Positions 1 through 5,981 of a stretch of DNA of 5,981 nt are shown here, one piece after another. The stretch is from an uncultured Halieaceae bacterium. GTDB lineage: Bacteria > Pseudomonadota > Gammaproteobacteria > Pseudomonadales > Halieaceae. Within the stretch, counting starts at the first letter, position 1. Each line of letters starts with the position of its first letter. The notes beneath the pieces are model-generated. The model was not told the DNA's origin and did no database searches. It worked only from the letters and a program-made list of their open reading frames with translations. The translations under genes and the position numbers were made by a program. The DNA lies in NCBI GenBank assembly GCA_938045215.1, contig CALINF010000041.1:1-5981 (forward strand), read 5' to 3'.

Positions 1-1435
1 GAAACTGGACCTTGAGAGCCTCAAGGCGTTTCGTGACCGTTTCGCTATTCCCATCAGTGATGCTGAGCTGGAGGAAGTGCCATATTACCGCCCTGCACCA
101 GACAGCCCCGAGATGCGCTACATGCGTCAGCGACGAGAGGAGCTGGGTGGCTTGATACCCGCGCGCAGGCAGGAGCTGGAGCACCTCGAAGCACCCGGGA
201 TTGAATCTTTCGCCAGTCAGCTCAAAGGCAGCGGCAAGCGAGAGATATCCACTACCATGGCGTTCGTTCGTATGCTGTCGAGTCTGGTCAAGGACAAGGC
301 TATTGGTGAGCGGGTTGTACCCATAGTTCCGGACGAGGCACGCACCTTTGGTATGGAGGGCATGTTCCGCCAGTTGGGGATCTACTCCTCAATGGGGCAG
401 CAGTACACGCCTCACGACTCCGGACAGATCATGTTCTACAAGGAAGACAAGCAGGGGCAGATACTCGAGGAGGGCATCAATGAGGCAGGCGCATTCTCGG
501 CCTGGCTAGCGGCCGCTACCTCTTACTCCACCAGTGGCTACGCCATGGTGCCGTTCTACATTTATTACTCCATGTTTGGTTTTCAGCGCATTGGTGACCT
601 CGCCTGGGCGGCCGGCGATAGTCAGGCCCGCGGTTTTCTAATAGGTGCAACAGCGGGTAGGACAACGCTCAACGGCGAGGGCCTGCAGCACCAGGACGGC
701 CACAGTCATCTGGCGGCCAGCACCATTCCCAACTGTGTGAGTTACGATCCCGCCTATGCCTATGAGCTTGCGGTAATTATTCAAGATGGTCTGCGCCGCA
801 TGTACGCTGAAGGCGAGAACAAGTTCTATTACATCACCACGATGAATGAGAACTATGTGCAGCCAGAAATGCCTCCGGGAGTAGAGGAGGGCATTATCAA
901 GGGCATGTACTGTCTCAAGCGGTCGCCGCGCAAGGAAGGATTGCGAGTGCAATTGATGGGTGGCGGTACTATTTTGCGCGAGGTGGAAGCCGCGGCCGAG
1001 ATTCTTGAAAGTGACTATAACGTGGCGTCTGACATCTGGAGTCTGACCAGCGTGAATGAGTTACAGCGTGAAGGTAAAGCCACGGTGCGTTGGAACATGA
1101 TGCACCCGGAGGAAGCCCCGCGCGTACCCTATGTTACCGAACTGCTAGAGCAAGCTGATGGCCCTGTTATTGCTGCAACCGACTACATGAAATCTTATGT
1201 CGATCAGATTCGTGAGTTCGTGCCAGGCCAGCTTAGCGTGCTGGGCACCGATGGTTTCGGGCGCAGCGATACGCGCTCGAAGCTGCGTAAGTTTTTCGAA
1301 GTGAGTCGCGAGTACGTTGTGCTTGCCAGTCTCAAAGCGCTGGCAGATGAGGGGCAGATAGAGCCTTCAGTCGTGTCAGACGCGATGCGCAATCTTGGTA
1401 TTCCCGCCGACAAACTTGACCCGTTGTCATTGTGA
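1..1435 (+). CDS. aceE: Pyruvate dehydrogenase E1 component, homodimeric AceE type (C-terminal part, 5' truncated by window edge)
   Basis: Thiamine diphosphate-dependent E1 of the cytoplasmic pyruvate dehydrogenase complex; it decarboxylates pyruvate and reductively acetylates the lipoyl groups of E2. The frame is open from base 2 (base 1 ends the previous codon) and gives 477 residues before TGA at 1433-1435. E. coli AceE has 887 residues, so roughly the first 410, including much of the diphosphate-binding domain, lie outside the window. The GTG at 77 is an internal valine, because homology to AceE (FRDRF.IPISDAE) continues upstream of it. Conserved blocks seen: STTMAFVRML, DEARTFGMEG, EGINEAGA (its second Glu, at 482-484, matches the glutamate that activates the cofactor aminopyrimidine), IPF/VPFYIYYSMFGFQRIGDL-like segment, GLQHQDGHSH at 680-709 with the active-site histidines, and LGTDGFGRSD near the C-terminus. 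It is followed 38 bases later by aceF, the standard operon order. The gene looks intact and ordinary in the visible part. Confidence 0.97.
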   Translation, partial: KLDLESLKAFRDRFAIPISDAELEEVPYYRPAPDSPEMRYMRQRREELGGLIPARRQELEHLEAPGIESFASQLKGSGKREISTTMAFVRMLSSLVKDKAIGERVVPIVPDEARTFGMEGMFRQLGIYSSMGQQYTPHDSGQIMFYKEDKQGQILEEGINEAGAFSAWLAAATSYSTSGYAMVPFYIYYSMFGFQRIGDLAWAAGDSQARGFLIGATAGRTTLNGEGLQHQDGHSHLAASTIPNCVSYDPAYAYELAVIIQDGLRRMYAEGENKFYYITTMNENYVQPEMPPGVEEGIIKGMYCLKRSPRKEGLRVQLMGGGTILREVEAAAEILESDYNVASDIWSLTSVNELQREGKATVRWNMMHPEEAPRVPYVTELLEQADGPVIAATDYMKSYVDQIREFVPGQLSVLGTDGFGRSDTRSKLRKFFEVSREYVVLASLKALADEGQIEPSVVSDAMRNLGIPADKLDPLSL

Positions 1436-1460
1436 TAACTCTCGTTCAGCGTACGGATTA

Positions 1461-1466
1461 AGAGGA
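1461..1466 (+). promoter_or_regulatory. Ribosome binding site supporting the GTG start of aceF
   Basis: AGAGGA lies 7 bases upstream of the GTG at 1474. The protein read from this GTG (MAKQQVTVPDIG) starts exactly where E2 lipoyl domains start, so the site and the homology agree on a non-ATG start. The 38-base gap holds no visible terminator or promoter, consistent with co-transcription with aceE. Confidence 0.7.
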
Positions 1467-1473
1467 CAGACAC

Positions 1474-3180
1474 GTGGCAAAGCAACAAGTAACAGTACCC
1501 GATATCGGTGGGGCGGAAGACGCAGAAGTCATTGAGATTCTGGTCGCTGTTGGTGACCAGGTGGTGCTGGAGCAGGGCCTGATCGTACTGGAGTCTGATA
1601 AGGCTTCGATGGAGATACCCTCCACGCTGGCCGGCACAGTCGTGGAGCTGCTCGTGGGTGAAGGTGACGAGCTTTCAGAGGGCGCACCGATTGCCGTTTT
1701 GGAGGTAGAGGGTGAGGGCGCGTCGCCAGAGGCTCAACCATCAGCGCAAGACGATCCCGTTCAAACAAAAGAGCCCGCTCCCGCAGTGAGCAGTGAAGAT
1801 GACGCTCGTGCTTCCAAACCAAAGGAAGCAGGCACAACGGCTGCCAGCACATCGGCAAGTGGCGGCGCTGGAGCTGGCGAGGCGACATCTGAAGTGACCG
1901 TGACAGTGCCGGATATTGGCACGGATGACGCGGTCGACCTCATTGAAATTGTTGTGAAGGTAGGTGACCAGGTCAATGAAGGCGACTCTCTGGTTGTCCT
2001 TGAGTCGGATAAAGCGTCGATGGAGGTACCTTCCAGTCACGCCGGGGAGGTGCTGGCTGTACTGGTTACCGAGGGGCAGTCCGTTAAACAGGGCGATAGC
2101 GTTGTAACGTTGCGTAGCACGGGCCAGGCGTCGGCTGCTGAAGCGCCACGACCTACTTCTGCACCTGAGCAGCAGGACAAGAAAGAGACGGCATCTGCAG
2201 TCACAACGGCAGCCACGCCCGTCGTTGCTCCCGCTGCAGCTGCAACTGCGCAAAGCAGCGCGGCCAATGGAAAAACCGTTCACGCAGGGCCGGCGGTGCG
2301 CAAGCTCGCGCGCGAGCTTGGTGTAACCCTGGAGCAGGTTTCCGGTACCGGGCCTCGCGAGCGCATTTTAAAGGAAGACTTACACGCATTTGTGCAAACT
2401 GCGCTTGGCAGCACATCCTCGGCTGGGACAGTCACCTCCGGCTCGGGTATTCCCGCGGTGCCCGAAGTCGACTTTGCCAAATTTGGCGAAGTGGAGACAA
2501 CACAGCGCTCCAAGTTAGAGAAATTGACTGCTGCGAATATGCAGCGTAGCTGGCTCAACGTGCCGCACGTAACACAGTTCGATGATGCCGATATCACAGA
2601 TCTGGAAGCGTTTCGTGCCACGCTCAAGGCCGAGGCTGAAAGTCGCGGCACCAAAATCACACCGATGCCGTTTATATTGAAAGCCTGCGCCGTGGCGCTA
2701 CGTGACAATCCCAAGTTCTGCGCATCGCTTGCTTCCGGCGGCGAAGAACTGGTGTACAAAAAGTATATCCATATTGGAATGGCGGTGGACACGCCTGCCG
2801 GGCTTATGGTGCCGGTGCTGCGCGATGTCGACAAGAAAACGATCTGGGAACTGGCAAGCGAAGTTATCGAGTTGGCGGGTAAGGCCCGGGACCGCAAGTT
2901 GAGCCCACAAGAGATGCAAGGCGGCTGTTTTTCGGTGTCCAGCCTTGGCAACATCGGTGGCCGCGGCTTTACGCCCATAGTGAACACGCCCGAAGTGGGG
3001 ATTCTTGGCGTTTCCCGCGCTCAGAACCAACCCGTGTGGATGGGGCAGGCATTTGAGCCGCGCAAAATGTTACCCCTGTCGTTGTCCTATGATCACCGCG
3101 TGATCAACGGGGGCGATGCGGGCCGCTTTCTCACGCAACTGGCGTCCCTGTTGAGCGATATTCGTAAGCTCAGTCTCTAG
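1474..3180 (+). CDS. aceF: Dihydrolipoyllysine-residue acetyltransferase (pyruvate dehydrogenase E2) with two lipoyl domains
   Basis: Core subunit of the pyruvate dehydrogenase complex; it transfers acetyl groups from lipoyl-lysine to CoA and binds E1 and E3. The 568 residues divide as: lipoyl domain 1 at about 3-78 with the lipoylated lysine K43 in ESDKASME; an Ala/Ser/Pro/Thr-rich flexible linker at about 80-138; lipoyl domain 2 at about 141-215 with K180 in the same motif; a second linker at about 216-266; a peripheral subunit-binding domain at about 269-307 (AGPAVRKLARELGV...GTGPRERILKEDL); and the catalytic domain from about 335 to the end. The catalytic part has SVSSLGNIGG (Ser489/490 region), FTPIVNTPEVGILGVS and YDHRVINGGD with active-site His541. 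E. coli AceF has 630 residues and three lipoyl domains, so this is a two-lipoyl form. It follows aceE by 38 bases; no lpd gene follows. The start is GTG with a fitting AGAGGA site. Confidence 0.97.
   Translation: MAKQQVTVPDIGGAEDAEVIEILVAVGDQVVLEQGLIVLESDKASMEIPSTLAGTVVELLVGEGDELSEGAPIAVLEVEGEGASPEAQPSAQDDPVQTKEPAPAVSSEDDARASKPKEAGTTAASTSASGGAGAGEATSEVTVTVPDIGTDDAVDLIEIVVKVGDQVNEGDSLVVLESDKASMEVPSSHAGEVLAVLVTEGQSVKQGDSVVTLRSTGQASAAEAPRPTSAPEQQDKKETASAVTTAATPVVAPAAAATAQSSAANGKTVHAGPAVRKLARELGVTLEQVSGTGPRERILKEDLHAFVQTALGSTSSAGTVTSGSGIPAVPEVDFAKFGEVETTQRSKLEKLTAANMQRSWLNVPHVTQFDDADITDLEAFRATLKAEAESRGTKITPMPFILKACAVALRDNPKFCASLASGGEELVYKKYIHIGMAVDTPAGLMVPVLRDVDKKTIWELASEVIELAGKARDRKLSPQEMQGGCFSVSSLGNIGGRGFTPIVNTPEVGILGVSRAQNQPVWMGQAFEPRKMLPLSLSYDHRVINGGDAGRFLTQLASLLSDIRKLSL
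1480..2118 (+). repeat. Tandem lipoyl-domain duplication within aceF
   Basis: The two coding segments 1480-1707 and 1894-2118 encode paralogous lipoyl domains of about 75 residues. Both read VTVPDIG near the start, continue with an EI.V.VGDQV segment, and carry the lipoylation motif ESDKASME(I/V)PS with lysine codons at 1600-1602 and 2011-2013. At DNA level they have diverged at many third codon positions (for example gagtctgataag against gagtcggataaa), so this is an old duplication and not a recent sequencing or recombination product. The segment between them encodes an Ala/Ser/Pro/Glu-rich linker. Confidence 0.85.
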
Positions 3181-3211
3181 TACGGTAGGCGCGCACTGCT
3201 CGTCGCAGACG

Positions 3212-3239
3212 GCCAATCACCATTTTGGTGCCCGTTGGC
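3212..3239 (+). other. Imperfect hairpin in the gap after aceF, possible transcript boundary or operator
   Basis: In the 106-base gap after the aceF stop, GCCAA (3212-3216) pairs with TTGGC (3235-3239), and inside it CACCA (3218-3222) pairs with TGGTG (3226-3230) around a TTT loop. One unpaired base on the left and four on the right separate the two stems. No run of T follows, so it is not a canonical intrinsic terminator. It could stabilise the 3' end of the aceEF transcript, act as a weak terminator, or be a protein-binding site ahead of the next gene. The pairing is seen directly; the role is a guess. Confidence 0.4.
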
Positions 3240-3274
3240 ATGGTTAGTGCTGTGTTCTGGAGAATAAAGCCCGC

Positions 3275-3280
3275 AAAGGA
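3275..3280 (+). promoter_or_regulatory. Ribosome binding site that decides the TTG start of the glycerate kinase gene
   Basis: AAAGGA sits 6 bases before the TTG at 3287. No ATG lies in frame near the N-terminus: after the initiator, the protein reads past the Walker A motif (residue 59 onward) without another methionine. The well-placed site therefore supports the rare TTG start. Confidence 0.6.
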
Positions 3281-3286
3281 CGACCC

Positions 3287-4219
3287 TTGACCGAATCAAC
3301 GCAGACTCCACACATCCCTGATTGGCAGGCCGCGCTGTTGGCGCGGCACAGCCTCGGTCGAGGGTATCTGGAGCGTGCACAAGAATGGTTCGATCCGCTG
3401 GCAGGGGTCATCGCGGCGCACCATAATAGTGCAAACAGGCCGGTGCTGGTGGGCTTAAACGGGAGTCAGTGCTCTGGTAAGACAACGCTGTGTGACTATT
3501 TACAAGGTGTGTTGACCCATCAGTACGGTAAGCGCGCTCTCGCACTTTCTATTGATGACTTTTACCTCACCCATCAGCAACGCCTGAGCCTGGCGCAGAC
3601 TGTGCATCCACTGTGTGCTACGCGCGGGGTGCCGGGTACTCACGACATCGCCCTGCTTAACGCCACCGTTACCCAGTTGCTGGATCCTGCTCGCAGCGCC
3701 GATGTTGTTATCCCCGGTTTTGACAAGGCTACGGATGATCGAAAGCCGGCACAGGCATTGGGGCGCTGGTCGGGCGATCTGGATATCCTGCTCCTGGAGG
3801 GCTGGTGTCTGGGCGTTCACCCACAGGAAGACGAAACACTTGTGCAGCCGATAAACCCGCTGGAGGCGCAGGAAGACAGGGAGGCTGTCTGGCGACAGTG
3901 GGTGAATCGTAGTCTGGCAGAAGACTACGTGCCGTTCTATGAGTGCGTGGATTTCTGGGTAATGCTGGCAGCGCCTGATTTCGATTGTGTGCTGGCCTGG
4001 CGTAGTGAACAGGAGGAAAAGTTGCGCCGGTCCCTGGCGGATGCTGCAACGCCCAACGCGCTGCAGTCACCCGAGGACTTGCAGCGGTTTGTGCAACACT
4101 ATGAACGGTTGACCAGAGAGTGCCTCGCAACACTGCCTGATCGCGTCGACTACCTGTTGTCGCTGGATGCGCGGCGCAAGGTGCGTGCGGTCAGCCATCG
4201 CTTGTTGGGTGGCTCATGA
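3287..4219 (+). CDS. P-loop kinase of the D-glycerate 3-kinase (GLYK/Tda10) family
   Basis: Probably phosphorylates D-glycerate to 3-phosphoglycerate with ATP in the cytoplasm. The 310-residue product has a Walker A motif GSQCSGKT at 59-66 inside VGLNGSQCSGKTTL, then SIDDFYLTHQQR at 88-99 (acidic pair D90-D91), a VHPLCATRGVPGTHD block at about 106-120, PGFDKATDDR at 143-152 and LLLEGWCLGV at 169-177. This order of motifs (DDFYLT, RG.PGTHD, FDK..DR, EGW.LG) is characteristic of the family of plant chloroplast glycerate kinase, yeast Tda10 and bacterial relatives. The start is TTG with AAAGGA 6 bases upstream. Its stop overlaps the start of the next gene (ATGA at 4216-4219), so the two are translationally coupled. 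The neighbouring phosphatase and GpgS-like transferase, both acting on phosphoglycerate derivatives, support glycerate as substrate. Other substrates within this P-loop kinase superfamily cannot be excluded. Confidence 0.82.
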   Translation: MTESTQTPHIPDWQAALLARHSLGRGYLERAQEWFDPLAGVIAAHHNSANRPVLVGLNGSQCSGKTTLCDYLQGVLTHQYGKRALALSIDDFYLTHQQRLSLAQTVHPLCATRGVPGTHDIALLNATVTQLLDPARSADVVIPGFDKATDDRKPAQALGRWSGDLDILLLEGWCLGVHPQEDETLVQPINPLEAQEDREAVWRQWVNRSLAEDYVPFYECVDFWVMLAAPDFDCVLAWRSEQEEKLRRSLADAATPNALQSPEDLQRFVQHYERLTRECLATLPDRVDYLLSLDARRKVRAVSHRLLGGS

Positions 4220-5103
4220 CTAACTTCTCCGCGCACAAGGCAATGGTGTTTACCGATCTGGATGGCTCGTTGCTCGATCACCACTCCTACACCTTTGCCC
4301 CAGCGCTGCCTGCGATCACTGAGCTCGCCAAACAGTCTATTCCGCTAGTGCTGTGCTCCAGTAAAACGCGCGCGGAAATGGAGCAAATCAGAACCACGCT
4401 GGGCAATAGTGATCCGTTTATTGTTGAGAACGGCGCTGCAATCTTTGTTCCGCAGGCGTGGCTTGATGGTGCGTTCTCGGCGTTTGTCGCCGCTAGCGAA
4501 CACCCCACTGTCAAACGTAATGATATTGCACTCGAGGACGGTTACCTGGTGCACGCATCTTCGGATAGGCGCGCTCGCTGGCTTGCGGTTCTCGACGTGC
4601 TTCAAGCAGAGTATGGCGACGAGTTCGACTCATTCTGCCGCATGGGTGTTGAGGGCATTGTTGCCCTTACCGGGCTGAGTGATGAGGAGGCAGCGCTGGC
4701 GAATCAGCGCGAGTTCAGCGAACCGGTGTACTGGCATGGTAGTGATGCGCGGCGCGATGCTTTTGTCGGCGAGTTGGAGTCGCATGGCGCAACGGTGGCG
4801 CAGGGAGGCCGTTTTCTGGGCGTGACGGGCACATGTGACAAAGGCAAGGCGCTGCAATGGTTGGCAGACGCCACCGCGGCCTGCCTTGGTTGCGAGCATA
4901 TCGATACACTCGCAATAGGCGATAGCGGTAATGATGCGCCCATGCTGGAGGTGGCAGACACGGCTCTGGTCATTCGCTCGCCAGTACATGAGTTTCCGCC
5001 ACTCGCTCGCGGTTTGGGTGTGGGGGTGATGCATTCCGACAAGCCCGGCCCCGATGGTTGGAACGATGGCGTAATGTCCTGGTTACGGGAACGCAGCGCA
5101 TGA
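4216..5103 (+). CDS. HAD-family phosphatase, mannosyl-/glucosyl-3-phosphoglycerate phosphatase type (YedP-like)
   Basis: Predicted to remove the phosphate from a glycosyl-3-phosphoglycerate, giving the glycosylglycerate. The 295-residue protein has HAD motif I FTDLDGSLLD at 12-21 with nucleophile D14 and acid/base D16, motif II LCSSKT at 46-51, the IVENGAAIF segment at 69-76, a central cap region at about 85-195, motif III lysine in CDKGKAL at 207-213, and motif IV GDSGNDAPML starting at G235 with D236 and D240. The SSKTR...ENGA combination with a C2-type cap is typical of the mannosyl-3-phosphoglycerate phosphatase/YedP branch. It is slightly longer than E. coli YedP (271 residues). The ATG overlaps the TGA of the kinase gene. 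Family names in this branch say mannosyl, but the adjacent transferase looks like a glucosyl-3-phosphoglycerate synthase, so the true sugar is open. The GpgP/MpgP assignment is by motif and context. Confidence 0.85.
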   Translation: MTNFSAHKAMVFTDLDGSLLDHHSYTFAPALPAITELAKQSIPLVLCSSKTRAEMEQIRTTLGNSDPFIVENGAAIFVPQAWLDGAFSAFVAASEHPTVKRNDIALEDGYLVHASSDRRARWLAVLDVLQAEYGDEFDSFCRMGVEGIVALTGLSDEEAALANQREFSEPVYWHGSDARRDAFVGELESHGATVAQGGRFLGVTGTCDKGKALQWLADATAACLGCEHIDTLAIGDSGNDAPMLEVADTALVIRSPVHEFPPLARGLGVGVMHSDKPGPDGWNDGVMSWLRERSA

Positions 5104-5136
5104 CCCCAGCTCTATCAGTCATAAAGCCAAAACCAC

Positions 5137-5149
5137 TCGCATACTGCGA
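5137..5149 (+). other. Small perfect inverted repeat upstream of the glycosyltransferase gene
   Basis: TCGCA (5137-5141), a TAC spacer and TGCGA (5145-5149) form a perfect 5-base inverted repeat in the 72-base gap between the phosphatase and the transferase, ending 13 bases before the ribosome binding site. It may form a small hairpin or a short operator half-site pair. Arms this short can arise by chance, and I see no convincing -35/-10 pair beside it. Confidence 0.25.
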
Positions 5150-5162
5150 AACCCAATTTATC

Positions 5163-5167
5163 AGGAG
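5163..5167 (+). promoter_or_regulatory. Ribosome binding site of the GpgS-like gene
   Basis: AGGAG lies 8 bases upstream of ATG 5176, a strong and well-spaced site. It fixes the start of the reading frame that runs off the right edge. Confidence 0.75.
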
Positions 5168-5175
5168 TCTCAGCG

Positions 5176-5981
5176 ATGGGTGATTTTTATCAGAACGGAA
5201 TTATCACAACACTGCACAACTTGGCGGGACGTTCGCTTGAGGATATGGAAGCCGAATTGGTGCAGTTTTCCAAGAAGCGTCCGATGGGGCTCATTCTTCC
5301 CTCCCTGTTTTCTGAACTGGAGGGCGAAGCCCTGCCGCAAATTCTGGATCATCTGGAGCAGGTGCCTTACTTAAGCGAAATTGTCATAGGACTGGATAGA
5401 GCAGATAGGGCTCAGTATGAGCACGCACTCAAATTTTTTGGCCGGTTGCCACAACACCACAGGGTGTTGTGGAATGACGGGCCTCGCCTGCAGGCACTGG
5501 ACGCCAAGTTGCAGTCACAGGATCTTGCGCCCAAGGAGATGGGTAAGGGCCGGAATGTGTGGTATTGCATGGGCTACATATTGGCCACAGGCCGGGCTGA
5601 GTCGGTGGCGTTGCATGACTGCGATATTCTGACCTATGACCGCTCATTACTGGCCAGATTGATTTACCCCGTTGCCAACCCTGCGTTCAACTATGAGTTC
5701 TGCAAAGGTTTCTATGCCCGCGTGGCCGATGGAAAAATCAATGGCCGGGTCAGCCGGTTGTTGGTGACGCCGCTCTTGCGTGCTCTGAAGAAAACGCTGG
5801 GCGAGATGGAATACCTGGAATACATGGACAGCTTTCGTTACCCCTTGGCTGGCGAGTTTTCTTTCCGGCGCGATGTATTAACAGATATTAGAATTCCCAG
5901 CGACTGGGGACTTGAGATTGGTGTGCTCTCGGAGATGTATCGTAACTACGCCAACAATCGACTCTGTCAGGCCGACATCGC
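5176..5981 (+). CDS. GpgS-like glycosyltransferase (glucosyl-3-phosphoglycerate synthase family, GT81-like), 3' truncated by window edge
   Basis: Predicted to transfer a hexose from a nucleotide sugar to D-3-phosphoglycerate, the first step of glucosylglycerate synthesis. From ATG 5176 the frame stays open for 268 codons plus two bases to the edge. After an N-terminal stretch of about 35 residues comes a GT-A fold: LILPSLFSELEG at 39-50, EIVIGLDRAD at 68-77, GKGRNVW at 123-129, the metal-binding DXD motif as HDCDILTYD at 147-155 (D148, D150), CKGFYARV at 176-183, NGRVSRLLVTPLL from about 189, a RYPLAGEFSFRRD segment at about 221-233, and GLEIGVLSEMY at about 245-255. GKG, KGFY, GRV..L...PLL, PLAGE and G.EIG.L occur in the same order in mycobacterial GpgS (324 residues), so at least some 55 C-terminal residues are missing here. 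The donor (UDP-, GDP- or ADP-glucose, or a mannose donor) cannot be read from this. It probably shares a transcript with the kinase and phosphatase genes upstream. Confidence 0.85.
   Translation, partial: MGDFYQNGIITTLHNLAGRSLEDMEAELVQFSKKRPMGLILPSLFSELEGEALPQILDHLEQVPYLSEIVIGLDRADRAQYEHALKFFGRLPQHHRVLWNDGPRLQALDAKLQSQDLAPKEMGKGRNVWYCMGYILATGRAESVALHDCDILTYDRSLLARLIYPVANPAFNYEFCKGFYARVADGKINGRVSRLLVTPLLRALKKTLGEMEYLEYMDSFRYPLAGEFSFRRDVLTDIRIPSDWGLEIGVLSEMYRNYANNRLCQADI

Noticed and set aside
77..79. GTG at 77 as the start of the E1 gene
   Set aside because: The same frame is open to the left edge and encodes AceE-like sequence upstream of 77, so the gene is truncated by the window and this GTG is an internal valine.
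1480..2118. A recent duplication or assembly artefact causing two lipoyl domains
   Set aside because: The two copies differ at many synonymous and non-synonymous positions and are joined by a normal flexible linker; multi-lipoyl E2 proteins are usual in gammaproteobacteria.
1741..2283. Long open frame on the minus strand across the second half of lipoyl domain 2 and the linkers of aceF
   Set aside because: It is an Arg/Cys/Ser-rich translation produced by the GC-rich, Ala/Pro-rich linker code on the other strand, with no recognisable domain and no credible start context.
3091..3120. Asn545 in place of Asp in the E2 active-site motif (HRVINGG against HRVIDG in E. coli)
   Set aside because: As far as I recall, the well-studied Azotobacter vinelandii E2 has Asn at this place, so this is a normal variant in this group and not a sign of an inactive enzyme.
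3235..3267. Promoter for the kinase gene with TTGGCA as -35
   Set aside because: The only A/T-rich partner (GAATAA at 3262-3267) is 21 bases away and matches the -10 consensus poorly; the TTGGC is also explained as a hairpin arm.
5417..5632. Small + strand open frame inside the transferase gene
   Set aside because: It is an out-of-frame shadow; the frame starting at 5176 carries clear GpgS-type motifs throughout the same stretch.

Overview
The window looks like a chromosomal segment of a gammaproteobacterium. The E1 is the long homodimeric AceE type, it is followed directly by AceF, and the AceF catalytic motif resembles that of Pseudomonas and Azotobacter E2. The second gene group is of a kind expected in marine or halophilic members. 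I cannot name a genus from sequence reading alone. All five coding regions are on the + strand and tightly packed. I see no RNA genes, insertion sequences or CRISPR array.

Region 1 (1-3180) is the end of a pyruvate dehydrogenase operon. It holds the C-terminal 477 residues of AceE (E1, cut by the left edge), then, after 38 bases, a complete AceF (E2, dihydrolipoyl acetyltransferase) with two lipoyl domains. E1 decarboxylates pyruvate, and E2 carries the acetyl group on its lipoyl lysines and passes it to CoA. No E3 (lipoamide dehydrogenase) gene follows, so E3 must be encoded elsewhere.

Region 2 (3181-3286) is a 106-base gap containing an imperfect hairpin without a U-tract. It appears to separate the dehydrogenase operon from the next gene group.

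Region 3 (3287-5981) is a three-gene group: a P-loop kinase of the D-glycerate 3-kinase (GLYK/Tda10) family with a TTG start; a HAD phosphatase of the mannosyl-3-phosphoglycerate phosphatase/YedP type, whose start overlaps the kinase stop (ATGA); and, after 72 bases, a GT-A glycosyltransferase resembling glucosyl-3-phosphoglycerate synthase (GpgS), cut by the right edge. The third gene is clear in frame 1 from ATG 5176 to the last base.

Together these three genes spell a glycosylglycerate pathway. D-glycerate is phosphorylated to 3-phosphoglycerate, the transferase adds a hexose, and the phosphatase releases the neutral-sugar, charged-glycerate product glucosylglycerate (or mannosylglycerate), a compatible solute. 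The kinase could supply the acceptor or recover glycerate when the solute is broken down. The family assignments are read from motifs; the pathway and the sugar identity are inferences.
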